This document shows, in pieces, positions 8,433 through 16,256 of a DNA stretch of 64,000 bases. Location of the stretch: assembly GCA_900768125.1 (NCBI GenBank), contig CAAGBS010000027.1:1-64000 (forward strand), read 5' to 3'. The notes under the pieces were generated by a model. That model did no database searches and was not told the DNA's origin. It saw nothing but the letters and a program-made list of their open reading frames with translations. The stretch comes from Oscillospiraceae bacterium (GTDB lineage Bacteria > Bacillota > Clostridia > Oscillospirales > Ruminococcaceae). The position numbers and the translations under genes are program-made. The stretch's first letter is position 1. Every line of letters begins with the position of its first letter.

Positions 8433-9227
8433 ATGAAAAACTGCCTTACCATTGCCGGCTCGGACTGCTCCGGCGGAGCGGGTATACAGGCGGATATTAA
8501 GACTTTCTCGGCGCTCGGCTGCTACGGAATGAGCGTTATCACGTCCGTTTTCGCCGAGAATACGCACCGGCTCATTTCCAGCATGACCGTTTCCCAGGAG
8601 GTCATAGCCGACCAGCTTGAAGCGGTATTTTCGGATATCCGGGTGGACGCCGTGAAGATAGGCGTGCTGCCGGACGCGGGCGCTATGCGTGCAGTCGCGG
8701 CGGCGCTGTTCAAGTACAAGCCGGAGATAGTCGTGTGCGACCCTGTCATTGCTGCGACAGCGGGCGGAGAACTTATGAACGGCTCGGCGCTGGGGGCGTT
8801 CATCAACGGAATAATTCCGCTGTGCAGCCTGCTCACGCCCAACATTCCGGAGGCGGAGACGCTGCTCTCATGCCATATCGAGAATATCACCGACATGAAA
8901 GCCGCAGCGCTCAGCTTGTTTGCGCACGGGGCGGGAGCGGTGCTCGTCAAGGGCGGCCATCTCCCCGGGGACGCGACTGATGTGCTTTTCGACGGCAGGG
9001 AGTTCACCATATTCACGCACGAGCGCCTGGACAGGAAGTCGACCCACGGCACCGGCTGCACGCTGTCTTCGGCGATAGCGGCGTATCAGGCGCAGGGGAA
9101 GCCGCTGCCGGAAGCGATAGGTCTTGCGAAAGACTACCTCACCGGCGCGATAGAACACGGACTAGATATTGGAAACGGGCACGGTCCCACGGACCATTTC
9201 TACCGCCTGTTTCCGGAAAGGACATAA
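8433..9227 (+). CDS. thiD: Hydroxymethylpyrimidine/phosphomethylpyrimidine kinase
   Basis: ThiD phosphorylates 4-amino-5-hydroxymethyl-2-methylpyrimidine and its monophosphate to give HMP-PP, the pyrimidine substrate of ThiE. The 264-residue product belongs to the ribokinase fold: N-terminal [19 protein letters not shown], a VKIGVL strand, PNIPEAETL, and the anion-hole/catalytic motif [14 protein letters not shown] near residue 205. It starts after TTAGGAGGT. It is the first gene of the operon, controlled by the TPP riboswitch, and its stop is 2 bp before thiC. Confidence 0.95.
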   Translation: MKNCLTIAGSDCSGGAGIQADIKTFSALGCYGMSVITSVFAENTHRLISSMTVSQEVIADQLEAVFSDIRVDAVKIGVLPDAGAMRAVAAALFKYKPEIVVCDPVIAATAGGELMNGSALGAFINGIIPLCSLLTPNIPEAETLLSCHIENITDMKAAALSLFAHGAGAVLVKGGHLPGDATDVLFDGREFTIFTHERLDRKSTHGTGCTLSSAIAAYQAQGKPLPEAIGLAKDYLTGAIEHGLDIGNGHGPTDHFYRLFPERT

Positions 9228-9229
9228 AT

Positions 9230-10543
9230 ATGAGAGAATATAAAACACAGATGGAAGCTGCAAAGAAGGGTATCATCACCCCCGAAATGCAGACTGTTGC
9301 GGCAAAGGAATACATGGAGCCGGAAAAGCTCCGTGAACTGGTGGCAAAGGGCTGGGTGGCTATCCCGGCTAACGTGAACCACAAGTCGCTTTCCGCAGAG
9401 GGCGTAGGCTCCGGGCTGAAGACCAAGATAAACGTTAATCTCGGCATTTCCGGCGACTGCAAGGATTACACCATGGAGATGGAAAAGGTCGATATGGCGA
9501 TAAAGTTCGGCGCTGAGGCTATCATGGACCTTTCCAACTACGGAAAGACCAACACGTTCCGTCAGCAGCTTATCGAACGCTCACCGGCGATGATAGGCAC
9601 GGTGCCTATGTATGACGCTATCGGCTATCTCGACAAGGACTTGCTGGAGATATCCGCGGAGGACTTCCTCAAGGTAGTGCGCGCGCACGCGGAAGAGGGC
9701 GTTGACTTCATGACTATCCACGCGGGGATAAACCGCCGTGCGATAGAAGCGTTCCGCCGCGACCCGAGAAAGATGAATATAGTTTCCCGCGGAGGCTCGC
9801 TGCTGTTCGCGTGGATGATGATGACCGGCAATGAGAATCCTTTCTACGAGCATTACGATGAAGTCCTCGACATTCTGCGCGAGTATGACGTTACGATATC
9901 CCTCGGCGACGCGCTGCGCCCCGGCTGTATCGACGACGCCACCGACGCGGGACAGATATCCGAGCTTATCGAGCTTGGAGCGCTCACCGAACGCGCATGG
10001 GCAAAGGACGTGCAGGTAATGGTAGAGGGTCCGGGCCACATGGCTATGAACGAGATAGAAGCCAACATGAAGCTGGAGAAGCGTATCTGCCACAACGCTC
10101 CGTTCTATGTACTGGGACCGCTGGTAACGGATATCTTCCCGGGCTACGACCACATCACCTCCGCTATCGGCGGGGCTATCGCTGCGGCGAGCGGCGCGGA
10201 CTTCCTGTGCTATGTAACGCCTGCGGAGCACCTCAGACTGCCTGACCTCAACGATGTCAAGGAGGGTATAATCGCCAGCAAGATAGCGGCGCACGCTGCG
10301 GATATCGCAAAGGGTATCCCCCACGCCCGCGACAAGGACAACGAGATGGCGGCAGCCCGCCACAAGCTCGACTGGGAGGAGATGTTCAAGGTAGCGGCAG
10401 ACCCCGAAAAGGCTCGCGCGTACTTTGAGAGCGTGCCCCCGGCTGACCGTCACTCCTGCTCGATGTGCGGAAAGATGTGTGCAGTCCGCACCACGAATAT
10501 GATACTTGAGGGCAAGGAAGTCAAATTCTGCACAGAAAAATAA
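9230..10543 (+). CDS. thiC: Phosphomethylpyrimidine synthase (radical SAM)
   Basis: ThiC converts aminoimidazole ribotide to HMP phosphate in a radical S-adenosylmethionine reaction, the committed step of pyrimidine formation for thiamine. At 437 residues it is the short form without the long N-terminal extension of the proteobacterial enzyme. Visible family blocks include [30 protein letters not shown] and [20 protein letters not shown]. The C-terminal cluster motif CSMCGKMC (about residues 411-418) supplies the three iron-sulfur ligands. It is coupled to thiD by a 2-bp gap, consistent with sequential enzymes made together. Confidence 0.97.
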   Translation: MREYKTQMEAAKKGIITPEMQTVAAKEYMEPEKLRELVAKGWVAIPANVNHKSLSAEGVGSGLKTKINVNLGISGDCKDYTMEMEKVDMAIKFGAEAIMDLSNYGKTNTFRQQLIERSPAMIGTVPMYDAIGYLDKDLLEISAEDFLKVVRAHAEEGVDFMTIHAGINRRAIEAFRRDPRKMNIVSRGGSLLFAWMMMTGNENPFYEHYDEVLDILREYDVTISLGDALRPGCIDDATDAGQISELIELGALTERAWAKDVQVMVEGPGHMAMNEIEANMKLEKRICHNAPFYVLGPLVTDIFPGYDHITSAIGGAIAAASGADFLCYVTPAEHLRLPDLNDVKEGIIASKIAAHAADIAKGIPHARDKDNEMAAARHKLDWEEMFKVAADPEKARAYFESVPPADRHSCSMCGKMCAVRTTNMILEGKEVKFCTEK

Positions 10544-10544
10544 G

Positions 10545-10737
10545 GTTTCAGCCGCATATGCGGTTATGATACGCCCCCGGCGGGGAGCGCCGTCCGGGGG
10601 ATATTCCAGCGAGGGAACGCGTGTTTCGCGGTGAGAGGATACTTCTGAGTATCGACCGGCAGTGCGGATAATCCGCATTGTAACGCATTTGTGCGTGCGC
10701 CGGGATAACTCTGCCCTGCGCCGCGCAGGAAAGAGGT
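10545..10737 (+). promoter_or_regulatory. Hairpin-dense leader between thiC and thiW, candidate structured RNA
   Basis: The 199-bp gap between thiC and thiW is packed with perfect helices: a 12-bp palindrome (10552-10563), a 7-bp GC stem (10574-10580 with 10594-10600), CGCG arms (10618-10621 with 10627-10630), and GATAC/GTATC (10638-10642 with 10649-10653). A three-way junction follows, closed by CCGGC/GCCGG (10656-10660 with 10699-10703) and enclosing two hairpins. A last 6-bp hairpin (10715-10720 with 10724-10729) ends two bases before the thiW ribosome-binding site. I do not find the thi-box core, so this is not an ordinary TPP riboswitch. Its position suggests control of thiW and downstream translation or of RNA processing. 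Confidence 0.5.
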
Positions 10738-10742
10738 ATCTT

Positions 10743-11285
10743 ATGAAAAAGACAAACATCAGGAAGCTGGCTATGGCTGCGGTTTTAGTCGCAGTCGCCG
10801 TTGTGGGGTCGCTGTTCTCGTTCCCGTTCCTGGGGGCGAAGTGCAGCCCGGTGCAGCACCTTGTGAACATCATCGGCGGCGTGTATCTTGGTCCGTGGTA
10901 CTCGCTCGGCGTTGCGTTCTGCGCAAGCCTGCTGCGCAACATCTTCGGTCTTGGCTCGCTGATGGCGTTCCCGGGGAGCATGGTCGGCGCGTTCCTTTCC
11001 GGCGTTATGTTCCACTGGATATTCAAGGGGAAGCCGCTTGCCCTCAGGCTGCCCATGGCGTACATCGGCGAACTGTTCGGCACCTCCGTCATCGGCGGAA
11101 TGCTGTCCTTCCCGATAGCTTACCTGATAATGAATAACACTGCGGCTACGCTGTTCGGCTTTGTGTTCCCATTCTTCGCTTCCAGCGTTGTGGGTACTGT
11201 CATCGCGGCGGTCATAGTCACCTCGCTGAAGCGCGTGAAGGCTATCGACGCATTCTTCGGTGAGACTCAGCCGCAGAAATCATGA
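10743..11285 (+). CDS. thiW: Thiazole-specific ECF transporter substrate-binding subunit ThiW
   Basis: ThiW is an integral-membrane S component of energy-coupling-factor transporters. It is predicted to bind the thiazole precursor (hydroxyethylthiazole) and use a shared EcfAAT energiser encoded elsewhere. The product is about 180 residues, mostly hydrophobic with five to six likely membrane segments, and carries the family's N-terminal KLAMAAVLVAVAVVGS and central GPWYSLGVAF stretches. ATG 10743 follows AAAGAGG at a proper distance. The ORF could extend upstream, but only into the structured leader. Its position just before thiM, the thiazole kinase, supports a thiazole-uptake role. Confidence 0.85.
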   Translation: MKKTNIRKLAMAAVLVAVAVVGSLFSFPFLGAKCSPVQHLVNIIGGVYLGPWYSLGVAFCASLLRNIFGLGSLMAFPGSMVGAFLSGVMFHWIFKGKPLALRLPMAYIGELFGTSVIGGMLSFPIAYLIMNNTAATLFGFVFPFFASSVVGTVIAAVIVTSLKRVKAIDAFFGETQPQKS

Positions 11286-11295
11286 AAGGCTCGAA

Positions 11296-12096
11296 ATGAC
11301 ACTTAACAGGCGCATTGCGCATGTCCTTGCAGATATGCGGGGGTTATCCCCGCTGATACACTGCATAACCAACTACGTCACAGCCGGAGACACTGCAAAC
11401 ATGCTTCTCGCCGCTGGGGCTTCCCCCATAATGGCGGACGACCCCGCGGAAAGCGCTGAAATTACCGCGCTGGCGCAGGGTCTGACGCTTAACCTGGGCA
11501 CTCCGTCCGCTTCCCGCGTGGAGGCGATGCTGCGTTCCGGCGGTGAAGCGAACCGGAGTGGCATTCCGGTGGTGTTCGACCCTGTGGGAGTCGGCTGTTC
11601 CGGATTCCGGAGGGATTCAGCTTCGGAACTCCTGGGAAAGGTCAGGCTGACCGCAGTGCGCGGGAATCTGTCGGAGATATCATACCTTGCGGGATTCGAT
11701 TCCAGGGAAAACGGAGTGGATTCCTCGGAGGAACTGATAACCCCTCAGAACGCAGCGCAGACTGCGGCAAGGAAGCTAGGGTGCGTATGTGCTGCAACGG
11801 GCGCGTATGACGTTATCTCAGACGGTGAGCGCACAGCGGTTATCCGCAGCGGGACGCCGTATCTCAGGCGTATCACGGGAGCCGGCTGCATGACTTCCGC
11901 GCTGTGCGCAGCGTTCATTGCCGCAAGCGATGGATTCATCGGCACCGCCGCCGGGATAGCGTTCATGGATATCTGCGGAGAACTTGCCGCAGAGCGCTCC
12001 GAACTTCCCGGAAGCCTCCGCGAGGCGCTTTTCGATTTTGCCGGGAGCATTTCACCACAGACGCTGGCAGAAAGGCTTGATATCTATGAATGTTGA
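11296..12096 (+). CDS. thiM: Hydroxyethylthiazole kinase
   Basis: ThiM phosphorylates 4-methyl-5-(2-hydroxyethyl)thiazole, letting the cell use salvaged thiazole. The 266-residue product shows the family N-terminus PLIHCITNYVTAGDTANMLLAAGASPIM, then DPVGVG and the catalytic/anion-hole stretch RITGAGCMTSA near residue 195. ATG 11296 was chosen because AAAGG lies 6-7 nt upstream; an earlier in-frame start at 11260 would overlap thiW. Its last 11 bases overlap thiE, so the two are probably translationally coupled. Confidence 0.95.
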   Translation: MTLNRRIAHVLADMRGLSPLIHCITNYVTAGDTANMLLAAGASPIMADDPAESAEITALAQGLTLNLGTPSASRVEAMLRSGGEANRSGIPVVFDPVGVGCSGFRRDSASELLGKVRLTAVRGNLSEISYLAGFDSRENGVDSSEELITPQNAAQTAARKLGCVCAATGAYDVISDGERTAVIRSGTPYLRRITGAGCMTSALCAAFIAASDGFIGTAAGIAFMDICGELAAERSELPGSLREALFDFAGSISPQTLAERLDIYEC

Positions 12097-12709
12097 TTAC
12101 ACACTGTATCTCTGCACGGACAGCGGGCTTATGTCCAGCGAGACCGTTGAGCAGAGCGTTGAAAAAGCGATACTCGGCGGGGCTTCTGTAGTCCAGCTGA
12201 GGGAGAAGACTGCTTCCTCGCGGGAGCTTTTCGAACTGGCAGGGCGCGTTAAGCAGGTCACGGACAGGTACGGCGTGCCGCTGATAATAAACGACCGGCT
12301 GGATATCTGCCTTGCGGTCGGGGCGGCGGGGGTGCACCTCGGGCAGTCTGACCTGCCTTGCGCGGAAGCGCGGCGCATTCTCGGCGCTGATAAGCTGATA
12401 GGCGTTTCGGCGGCTACCCCTGAGGAAGCGGCGAAAGCGCAGGCGGACGGCGCTGACTACCTCGGAGTCGGGGCGGTGTTCACCACCTCCACCAAGACCA
12501 ACACCCGTCCGGTGTCGGTTGAGACGATACGCGCGATACGCGGCGCAGTCAGCATTCCGTTTGTCGTGATCGGCGGCGTGAACGCGGAGAATATCCGGAA
12601 GCTTTACGGGCTGGGGATAAACGGCGCGGCGGTCATTTCGGCGGTGATAGCGCAGCCGGATATCACGGCGGCTGCGAAGACGATGAGACAGGCGGCGGAA
12701 AGCCTCTGA
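12086..12709 (+). CDS. thiE: Thiamine-phosphate synthase
   Basis: ThiE joins HMP-PP (from ThiC/ThiD) and thiazole phosphate (from ThiM) to make thiamine phosphate. The 207-residue product is a TIM barrel with the family's early LREKTASSRELFELA, then IINDRLDICLAVGAAGVHLGQ, GADYLGVGAVF-TTSTKTN and the phosphate-binding end IGGVNAENI. ATG 12086 overlaps the thiM end and follows AAAGG. It is the last gene of the operon. I see no clear terminator after it before the GH130 promoter at 12801. Confidence 0.96.
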   Translation: MNVDYTLYLCTDSGLMSSETVEQSVEKAILGGASVVQLREKTASSRELFELAGRVKQVTDRYGVPLIINDRLDICLAVGAAGVHLGQSDLPCAEARRILGADKLIGVSAATPEEAAKAQADGADYLGVGAVFTTSTKTNTRPVSVETIRAIRGAVSIPFVVIGGVNAENIRKLYGLGINGAAVISAVIAQPDITAAAKTMRQAAESL

Positions 12710-12800
12710 TCGCGGTATCAGAATCTGTTAAGTAATAAAACATGGTATTTTTAAGTAAATATGCACATGATATTATTGAAAGATTTAGTCAAAAACACTA

Positions 12801-12829
12801 TTGAATTATCAGCGGATATTTGCTATACT
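12801..12829 (+). promoter_or_regulatory. Promoter of the GH130 phosphorylase gene
   Basis: TTGAAT (12801-12806) and TATACT (12824-12829) are spaced by 17 nt. The leader then carries a small hairpin GCGGA/TCCGC (about 12844-12856) and AGAGAGG before the ATG. Confidence 0.75.
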
Positions 12830-12888
12830 AGTAATCAATGAGGGCGGAAAATCCGCACCGGTAAATAAAATAACAGAGAGGTACACAC

Positions 12889-13896
12889 ATGAGCTTAGAA
12901 ATCATTGGTCAGAGCATTCCCAACATGCCCTGGCAGGACAGACCCGAGGGCTGCAAGGACGTGATCTGGCGCTACAACGCTAACCCGATCATTCCCCGCG
13001 ACCTGCTTCCCACCAGCAACTCCATCTTCAACTCCGCAGTAGTTCCGTTTGAGAGTGATAAGGGTCACTTCGCAGGCGTTTTCCGTGTTGACGACAAGGA
13101 AAGAAACATGGCTATCCACGCTGGTTTCTCCGAGGACGGCATTCACTGGAACATCAACCCTGAGAAGGTTGAGTGGATCAACGACGATCCCGAGACCGCA
13201 GAGGCTAATCCGTGGCAGTACGGCTACGATCCCCGCTGCGTATGGATCGAGGACAGATTCTGGATCACCTGGTGCAACGCTTACGGCTGGAAGCCTACTA
13301 TCGGCGTGGGCTGGACCAAGGATTTCAAGGAATTCCATCAGATGGAGAACGCATATCTGCCTTTCAACAGAAATGGCGTTCTGTTCCCGAGAAAGATCAA
13401 CGGCGAGTATGTAATGTTCTCCCGTCCTTCTGATTCCGGTCACACTCCTTTCGGCGACATGTATCTGTCCCACTCCAAGGATATGACTTACTGGGGCAAG
13501 CACAGACACGTTATGGCTCCTGACCGCGGCTGGGAGTCCAAGAAGATCGGCGCAGGTCCTATCCCGATCGAGACCAGCGAAGGCTGGCTGGTATTCTATC
13601 ACGGCGTTCTCGAGAGCTGCAACGGCTTCGTTTACAGCTTCGGCGCCTGCATTCTCGACAAGGATCAGCCCTGGAAGGTCAAGTATCGCTGCCGTGAGTA
13701 CCTCATCAATCCGCGCGAGACCTACGAGACCGTTGGCGACGTTCAGAACGTTACATTCCCCTGCGCAGCTCTCTGCGACAAGGACACCGGACGTATCGCT
13801 ATCTACTACGGCTGTGCTGATACCTGCGTAAGCATGGCATTCTGCTACGCTGAGGAAGTTGTTGAGTACATCAAGGCTCACTCCAACAAGTATTGA
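12889..13896 (+). CDS. GH130 beta-1,4-mannooligosaccharide phosphorylase-like
   Basis: This is a 335-residue glycoside phosphorylase of family GH130, which splits beta-mannosides with phosphate to release mannose 1-phosphate in the cytoplasm. Length and N-terminus ([27 protein letters not shown]) match the GH130 subfamily 2 enzymes such as Ruminococcus albus RaMP2, which act on mannooligosaccharides. The likely proton-donor Asp lies in the YGYDPRCVW block, and a [19 protein letters not shown] block follows. There is no signal peptide. Codon use is very biased (AAC, AAG, GAG, CTG), like nifJ, suggesting high expression. It has its own promoter and terminator. No epimerase, mannanase or sugar transporter sits beside it. 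Confidence 0.9.
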   Translation: MSLEIIGQSIPNMPWQDRPEGCKDVIWRYNANPIIPRDLLPTSNSIFNSAVVPFESDKGHFAGVFRVDDKERNMAIHAGFSEDGIHWNINPEKVEWINDDPETAEANPWQYGYDPRCVWIEDRFWITWCNAYGWKPTIGVGWTKDFKEFHQMENAYLPFNRNGVLFPRKINGEYVMFSRPSDSGHTPFGDMYLSHSKDMTYWGKHRHVMAPDRGWESKKIGAGPIPIETSEGWLVFYHGVLESCNGFVYSFGACILDKDQPWKVKYRCREYLINPRETYETVGDVQNVTFPCAALCDKDTGRIAIYYGCADTCVSMAFCYAEEVVEYIKAHSNKY

Positions 13897-13920
13897 TATT
13901 TCCTATCGGGTGATATAATG

Positions 13921-13956
13921 AAAGCTCCTTCGCTTTGGCGGGGGAGCTTTTGTTTT
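13921..13956 (+). terminator. Terminator of the GH130 gene
   Basis: A 13-bp stem including two G-U pairs (13921-13933 with 13938-13950) has a TTTG loop and is followed by TGTTTT, 25 bases after the GH130 stop codon. Confidence 0.9.
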
Positions 13957-14084
13957 GGTGAACTTGTGTTTATCGCACCACCCTAGATTCAAGTGCGCGG
14001 AGCGCATTAGATTTATATAATCCAGCGCCCCATATTCTAGAAACTTAAATTATAGTTTCCACTCAATTTCAACCTTGCAGTCTT

Positions 14085-14113
14085 TTGCAGTCCGGTCGGA
14101 TTTACACTCTAAT
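14085..14113 (+). promoter_or_regulatory. Probable promoter of the holin/endolysin cassette
   Basis: TTGCAG (14085-14090) and TCTAAT (14108-14113) are spaced by 17 nt. The promoter is moderately conserved. The -10 box sits inside a larger inverted repeat (14091-14128), which suggests repression. Confidence 0.5.
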
Positions 14114-14128
14114 CATAAAACGACCGGA
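14091..14128. promoter_or_regulatory. Inverted repeat spanning the cassette promoter, possible operator
   Basis: TCCGGTCG (14091-14098) and CGACCGGA (14121-14128) are perfect 8-bp inverted arms separated by 22 bp. They bracket the -10 hexamer of the lysis cassette promoter. This is the geometry expected for a dimeric repressor that keeps lysis genes silent. Confidence 0.45.
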
Positions 14129-14176
14129 GCAATATCAGCTGTCAGAGCGTTTCTCCGGGGAAAGGAGGTACATATA

Positions 14177-14410
14177 ATGGATAGCAGCATACTGACTGCA
14201 ATGATCTCGCTGGTGGGTACGCTCGGCGGATCACTCGGCGGTATCCTTGTAAGCTCCAAGCTGACCGCTTATCGGCTTCAGCAGCTTGAAAACAAGGTCG
14301 CTGAACACAACAACTTTGCAAGAAGAATGCCGGTGATAGAAGAACAGATAAAGGTCATCAACCACCGGCTGTCTGATATCGAAGAGGAGGAAAAACATCA
14401 TGAAAATTGA
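14177..14410 (+). CDS. Small phage-type protein before holin, one membrane segment plus coiled coil
   Basis: The 77-residue product has one hydrophobic, glycine-rich segment (about residues 5-27) followed by a charged helical tail ending in DIEEEEKHH. Proteins of this shape commonly sit just before holin and endolysin genes in Firmicute prophages and may help holin assembly. I cannot name the family with confidence. ATG 14177 follows an ideal AAAGGAGGT site. It overlaps the next gene by 11 bp, which points to translational coupling. Confidence 0.6.
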   Translation: MDSSILTAMISLVGTLGGSLGGILVSSKLTAYRLQQLENKVAEHNNFARRMPVIEEQIKVINHRLSDIEEEEKHHEN

Positions 14411-14624
14411 CTGGAGAAGAAAGTTGACATCGCGGAAACTCTGGGTAGCAACGGCGGGTTTCATCGCCGGACTTATCGTAGCTTTCGGCGGCTCGTCCGA
14501 GACGGCTGAGACTGTCTCAGGCTGTATCCTCAGCGGCGCGGCGGTCGTTGGCTATGTGATAGGCGAGGGGCTGGCTGACGGCGCGCACAAGGAGGACAAC
14601 GACGATGGCAGCGATAACATTTGA
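14400..14624 (+). CDS. Holin-like phage protein
   Basis: This is a 74-residue protein with a basic N-terminus (KIDWRRKLTSRKLWVAT), two hydrophobic segments (about residues 15-33 and 39-60) and a charged Asp/Glu tail. Size, topology and position before an amidase match small phage holins of Gram-positive hosts (Dp-1-like class), which open the membrane so the endolysin can reach the wall. It overlaps its upstream neighbour by 11 bp and the endolysin gene by 20 bp. Confidence 0.65.
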   Translation: MKIDWRRKLTSRKLWVATAGFIAGLIVAFGGSSETAETVSGCILSGAAVVGYVIGEGLADGAHKEDNDDGSDNI

Positions 14625-15279
14625 AGCCTACGCGCGGAACAACGGCGCATTCAGGGCGGCGCGGAAAATGCCTGCGGGAAGTCCGGCGGGGATAATCATT
14701 CACAGCACCGGCGCGAATAATCCCAACCTGAAACGCTATGTCAACGCGCCGGAGATATGCGGGGAGAATCCCTACAAAAACTATTTCGACCGCGCGGATT
14801 CTGATGTGTGTCCGCATGCGGTCATCGGCAGGGACAAAAACGGTACAGTTCGCGCTGCGAAGCTGCTGCCCTGGGACATATGCTGCTGGGGCTGCGGAAA
14901 TGGCTCTAAGGGCAGCTACAACTACAGCCCGGCTTATATCCAGATAGAGATAGCAGAGGACGCACTCACCGACCGGAAGTATTTTGAGGAGGCTTTCGGG
15001 CTTGCCGCTGACCTCTGCAAACGGCTGATGAAGAACTACCCGTCCATTCGCGCGGAGAACGTGATCAGCCACAAGGAGGCTCACGCCCGTGGTTACGCCA
15101 GCAATCACGGCGATCCGGAACACTGGCTCGCTAAATTCGGAAAAAACATGGATTGGTTTCGCGCTAAGCTCAGCGGGAATGTCCGGATAACCGCTGAAAA
15201 GACCGTGCCGCGCGCTTCCGCTGACGTTGCGCTGGCGCAGCTAAGGGCGCTGGGATTCACGGCGCATATCGAGGATTAA
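14605..15279 (+). CDS. N-acetylmuramoyl-L-alanine amidase, phage endolysin type
   Basis: This 224-residue enzyme of the amidase_2/PGRP fold cuts the bond between muramic acid and the stem peptide. Zinc-site landmarks are visible: IIIHSTGANNP near residue 33, CPHAVIGRDKNG near 70, and SHKEAHARGYASNHGDPEHW near 155. The C-terminal 40 residues could be a short wall-binding or dimerisation segment. There is no signal peptide, so export would depend on the preceding holin. The start overlaps the holin gene, and a terminator closes the cassette. No capsid, tail, integrase or repressor gene flanks it. Confidence 0.85.
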   Translation: MAAITFEAYARNNGAFRAARKMPAGSPAGIIIHSTGANNPNLKRYVNAPEICGENPYKNYFDRADSDVCPHAVIGRDKNGTVRAAKLLPWDICCWGCGNGSKGSYNYSPAYIQIEIAEDALTDRKYFEEAFGLAADLCKRLMKNYPSIRAENVISHKEAHARGYASNHGDPEHWLAKFGKNMDWFRAKLSGNVRITAEKTVPRASADVALAQLRALGFTAHIED

Positions 15280-15286
15280 TATTTGT

Positions 15287-15316
15287 GGGGGGAACCGGGG
15301 TTCTCCCCTTTTTTCG
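15287..15316 (+). terminator. Terminator of the holin/endolysin cassette
   Basis: A GC-rich stem (GGGGGAACC pairing with GGTTCTCCCC, one bulge) is followed by TTTTTT, 8 bases after the amidase stop codon. Confidence 0.85.
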
Positions 15317-15364
15317 TATAAAACGACTGTCTGCGGCTTTGAGTTGATTTTTTACTAAAACCCC

Positions 15365-15393
15365 TTGACAAATCCGGCAAAACCGTGTATACT
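15365..15393 (+). promoter_or_regulatory. Promoter of the first GntR-ABC operon
   Basis: A consensus TTGACA (15365-15370) and TATACT (15388-15393) are spaced by 17 nt. The transcript would start close to the gntR gene at 15434, leaving space for an operator over the start site, as is usual for self-regulated GntR genes. Confidence 0.8.
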
Positions 15394-15433
15394 GTATATA
15401 TCACACATTAACACATTGGAAGGGGGTCGTAAA

Positions 15434-15802
15434 ATGAAGATAATGCAGAACTCAGAAGTCCCGATATATCGGCAGATAGCTTCGCAGTTCAAGGACGACA
15501 TCATGAACGGGCGCATTGCCGGGGGAGAGTATCTGCCATCAATACGCGGGCTTGCCAAGGATCTGAAAATAAGCGTCATCACAACGATGAAAGCCTACGA
15601 ACTGCTTACCCAGGAGGGCATGATATCGCCGGTCCAGGGAAAGGGATATATAGTCAACCCGCAGGACAGGGAAATGGTGAGGGAGCAGCAGCTGAGACTG
15701 CTGGAGCAGCACCTGCAGAATGCAATGGAAGCCGCCAAGCTGGCGGGAGTTTCCAGGGAGGAACTTACGGAGATGCTCAGGGTGCTTTACGATACGGATT
15801 GA
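15434..15802 (+). CDS. GntR-family regulator, YtrA subfamily
   Basis: This is a 122-residue DNA-binding protein with an N-terminal winged helix (about residues 8-75). It has the family pattern VPIYRQIASQFKDDI, then YLPSIRGLAKDLKIS and the wing GKGYIV. A short helical C-terminal tail (about 80-122) takes the place of a ligand domain. This is the YtrA type, which usually represses its own ABC transporter operon and is released by cell-wall-active compounds. The start follows AGGGGG. It leads an operon with two small genes, an ATPase and two permeases. Confidence 0.88.
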   Translation: MKIMQNSEVPIYRQIASQFKDDIMNGRIAGGEYLPSIRGLAKDLKISVITTMKAYELLTQEGMISPVQGKGYIVNPQDREMVREQQLRLLEQHLQNAMEAAKLAGVSREELTEMLRVLYDTD

Positions 15803-15812
15803 GAGGTAATAT

Positions 15813-16043
15813 ATGCTTATATTTTCAAGTGACAGGAAAAAGATAACGGACTGCATTTCCGTTTCTGTGCAGAGAAATTATGGCGGCGGAAAAGACAGCA
15901 AGTTTGTGCTGCTTGGCTACGCAGGATTTGGAACGTCGTTCGACGGCATACTTGCGTCATATTCTGATGAAAAGACCGCCATGGACGAGCTGGAGAAGAT
16001 TTTCACCGCTTTCGAAAGCGGTGCGAAGTCATACCGTATATGA
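15813..16043 (+). CDS. Small conserved-type hypothetical protein
   Basis: This is a 76-residue protein, soluble by composition, with an N-terminal beta-rich part (LIFSSDRKKI, FVLLGYAGFG) and a C-terminal helix (KTAMDELEKIFTAF). It looks like a small Firmicute protein family often found next to GntR-ABC modules, but I cannot assign a function. It starts after GAGAGGTAAT, 10 bp downstream of gntR. Its stop overlaps the next start (ATGA). Confidence 0.6.
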   Translation: MLIFSSDRKKITDCISVSVQRNYGGGKDSKFVLLGYAGFGTSFDGILASYSDEKTAMDELEKIFTAFESGAKSYRI

Positions 16044-16243
16044 AGCGCGGCATGGACAAAATCACAATGAAAAGACTGTACGGTATAACGCTGATTATAA
16101 TGGGGATCTGCGGATCCCTGCTGGCGGTCAGCGGGATATGCGGCGGATTCCTGCCGGATATCGCGGTCCGCATTATCGGTATAGCAGATATCGTCTGCCT
16201 GCCGATATTCATTATTATATTTGTAATAGAACGCAGGAAATAA
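16040..16243 (+). CDS. Small two-helix membrane protein
   Basis: This 67-residue protein has two hydrophobic helices (about residues 13-33 and 40-62) and a basic end ERRK. ATG 16040 overlaps the previous stop (ATGA), which favours coupled translation; an internal ATG at 16052 is an alternative start. It belongs to the GntR-ABC operon and could be an accessory membrane subunit. No family recognised. Confidence 0.5.
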   Translation: MKRGMDKITMKRLYGITLIIMGICGSLLAVSGICGGFLPDIAVRIIGIADIVCLPIFIIIFVIERRK

Positions 16244-16256
16244 GGGGGTAATTATT

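Noticed and set aside
10545..10737. Second TPP riboswitch before thiW
   Set aside because: There is a GTGAGAGGATAC stretch and a GGATAAT stretch that recall the aptamer, but the ACCC-GAACCTG and GTAGGGA blocks are missing, so it was described as an unclassified leader.
9581..11092. Long 503-codon minus-strand ORF
   Set aside because: It is antisense to thiC and thiW, has low-complexity Arg/His-rich composition and no ribosome-binding site. It is a shadow of high-GC coding DNA.
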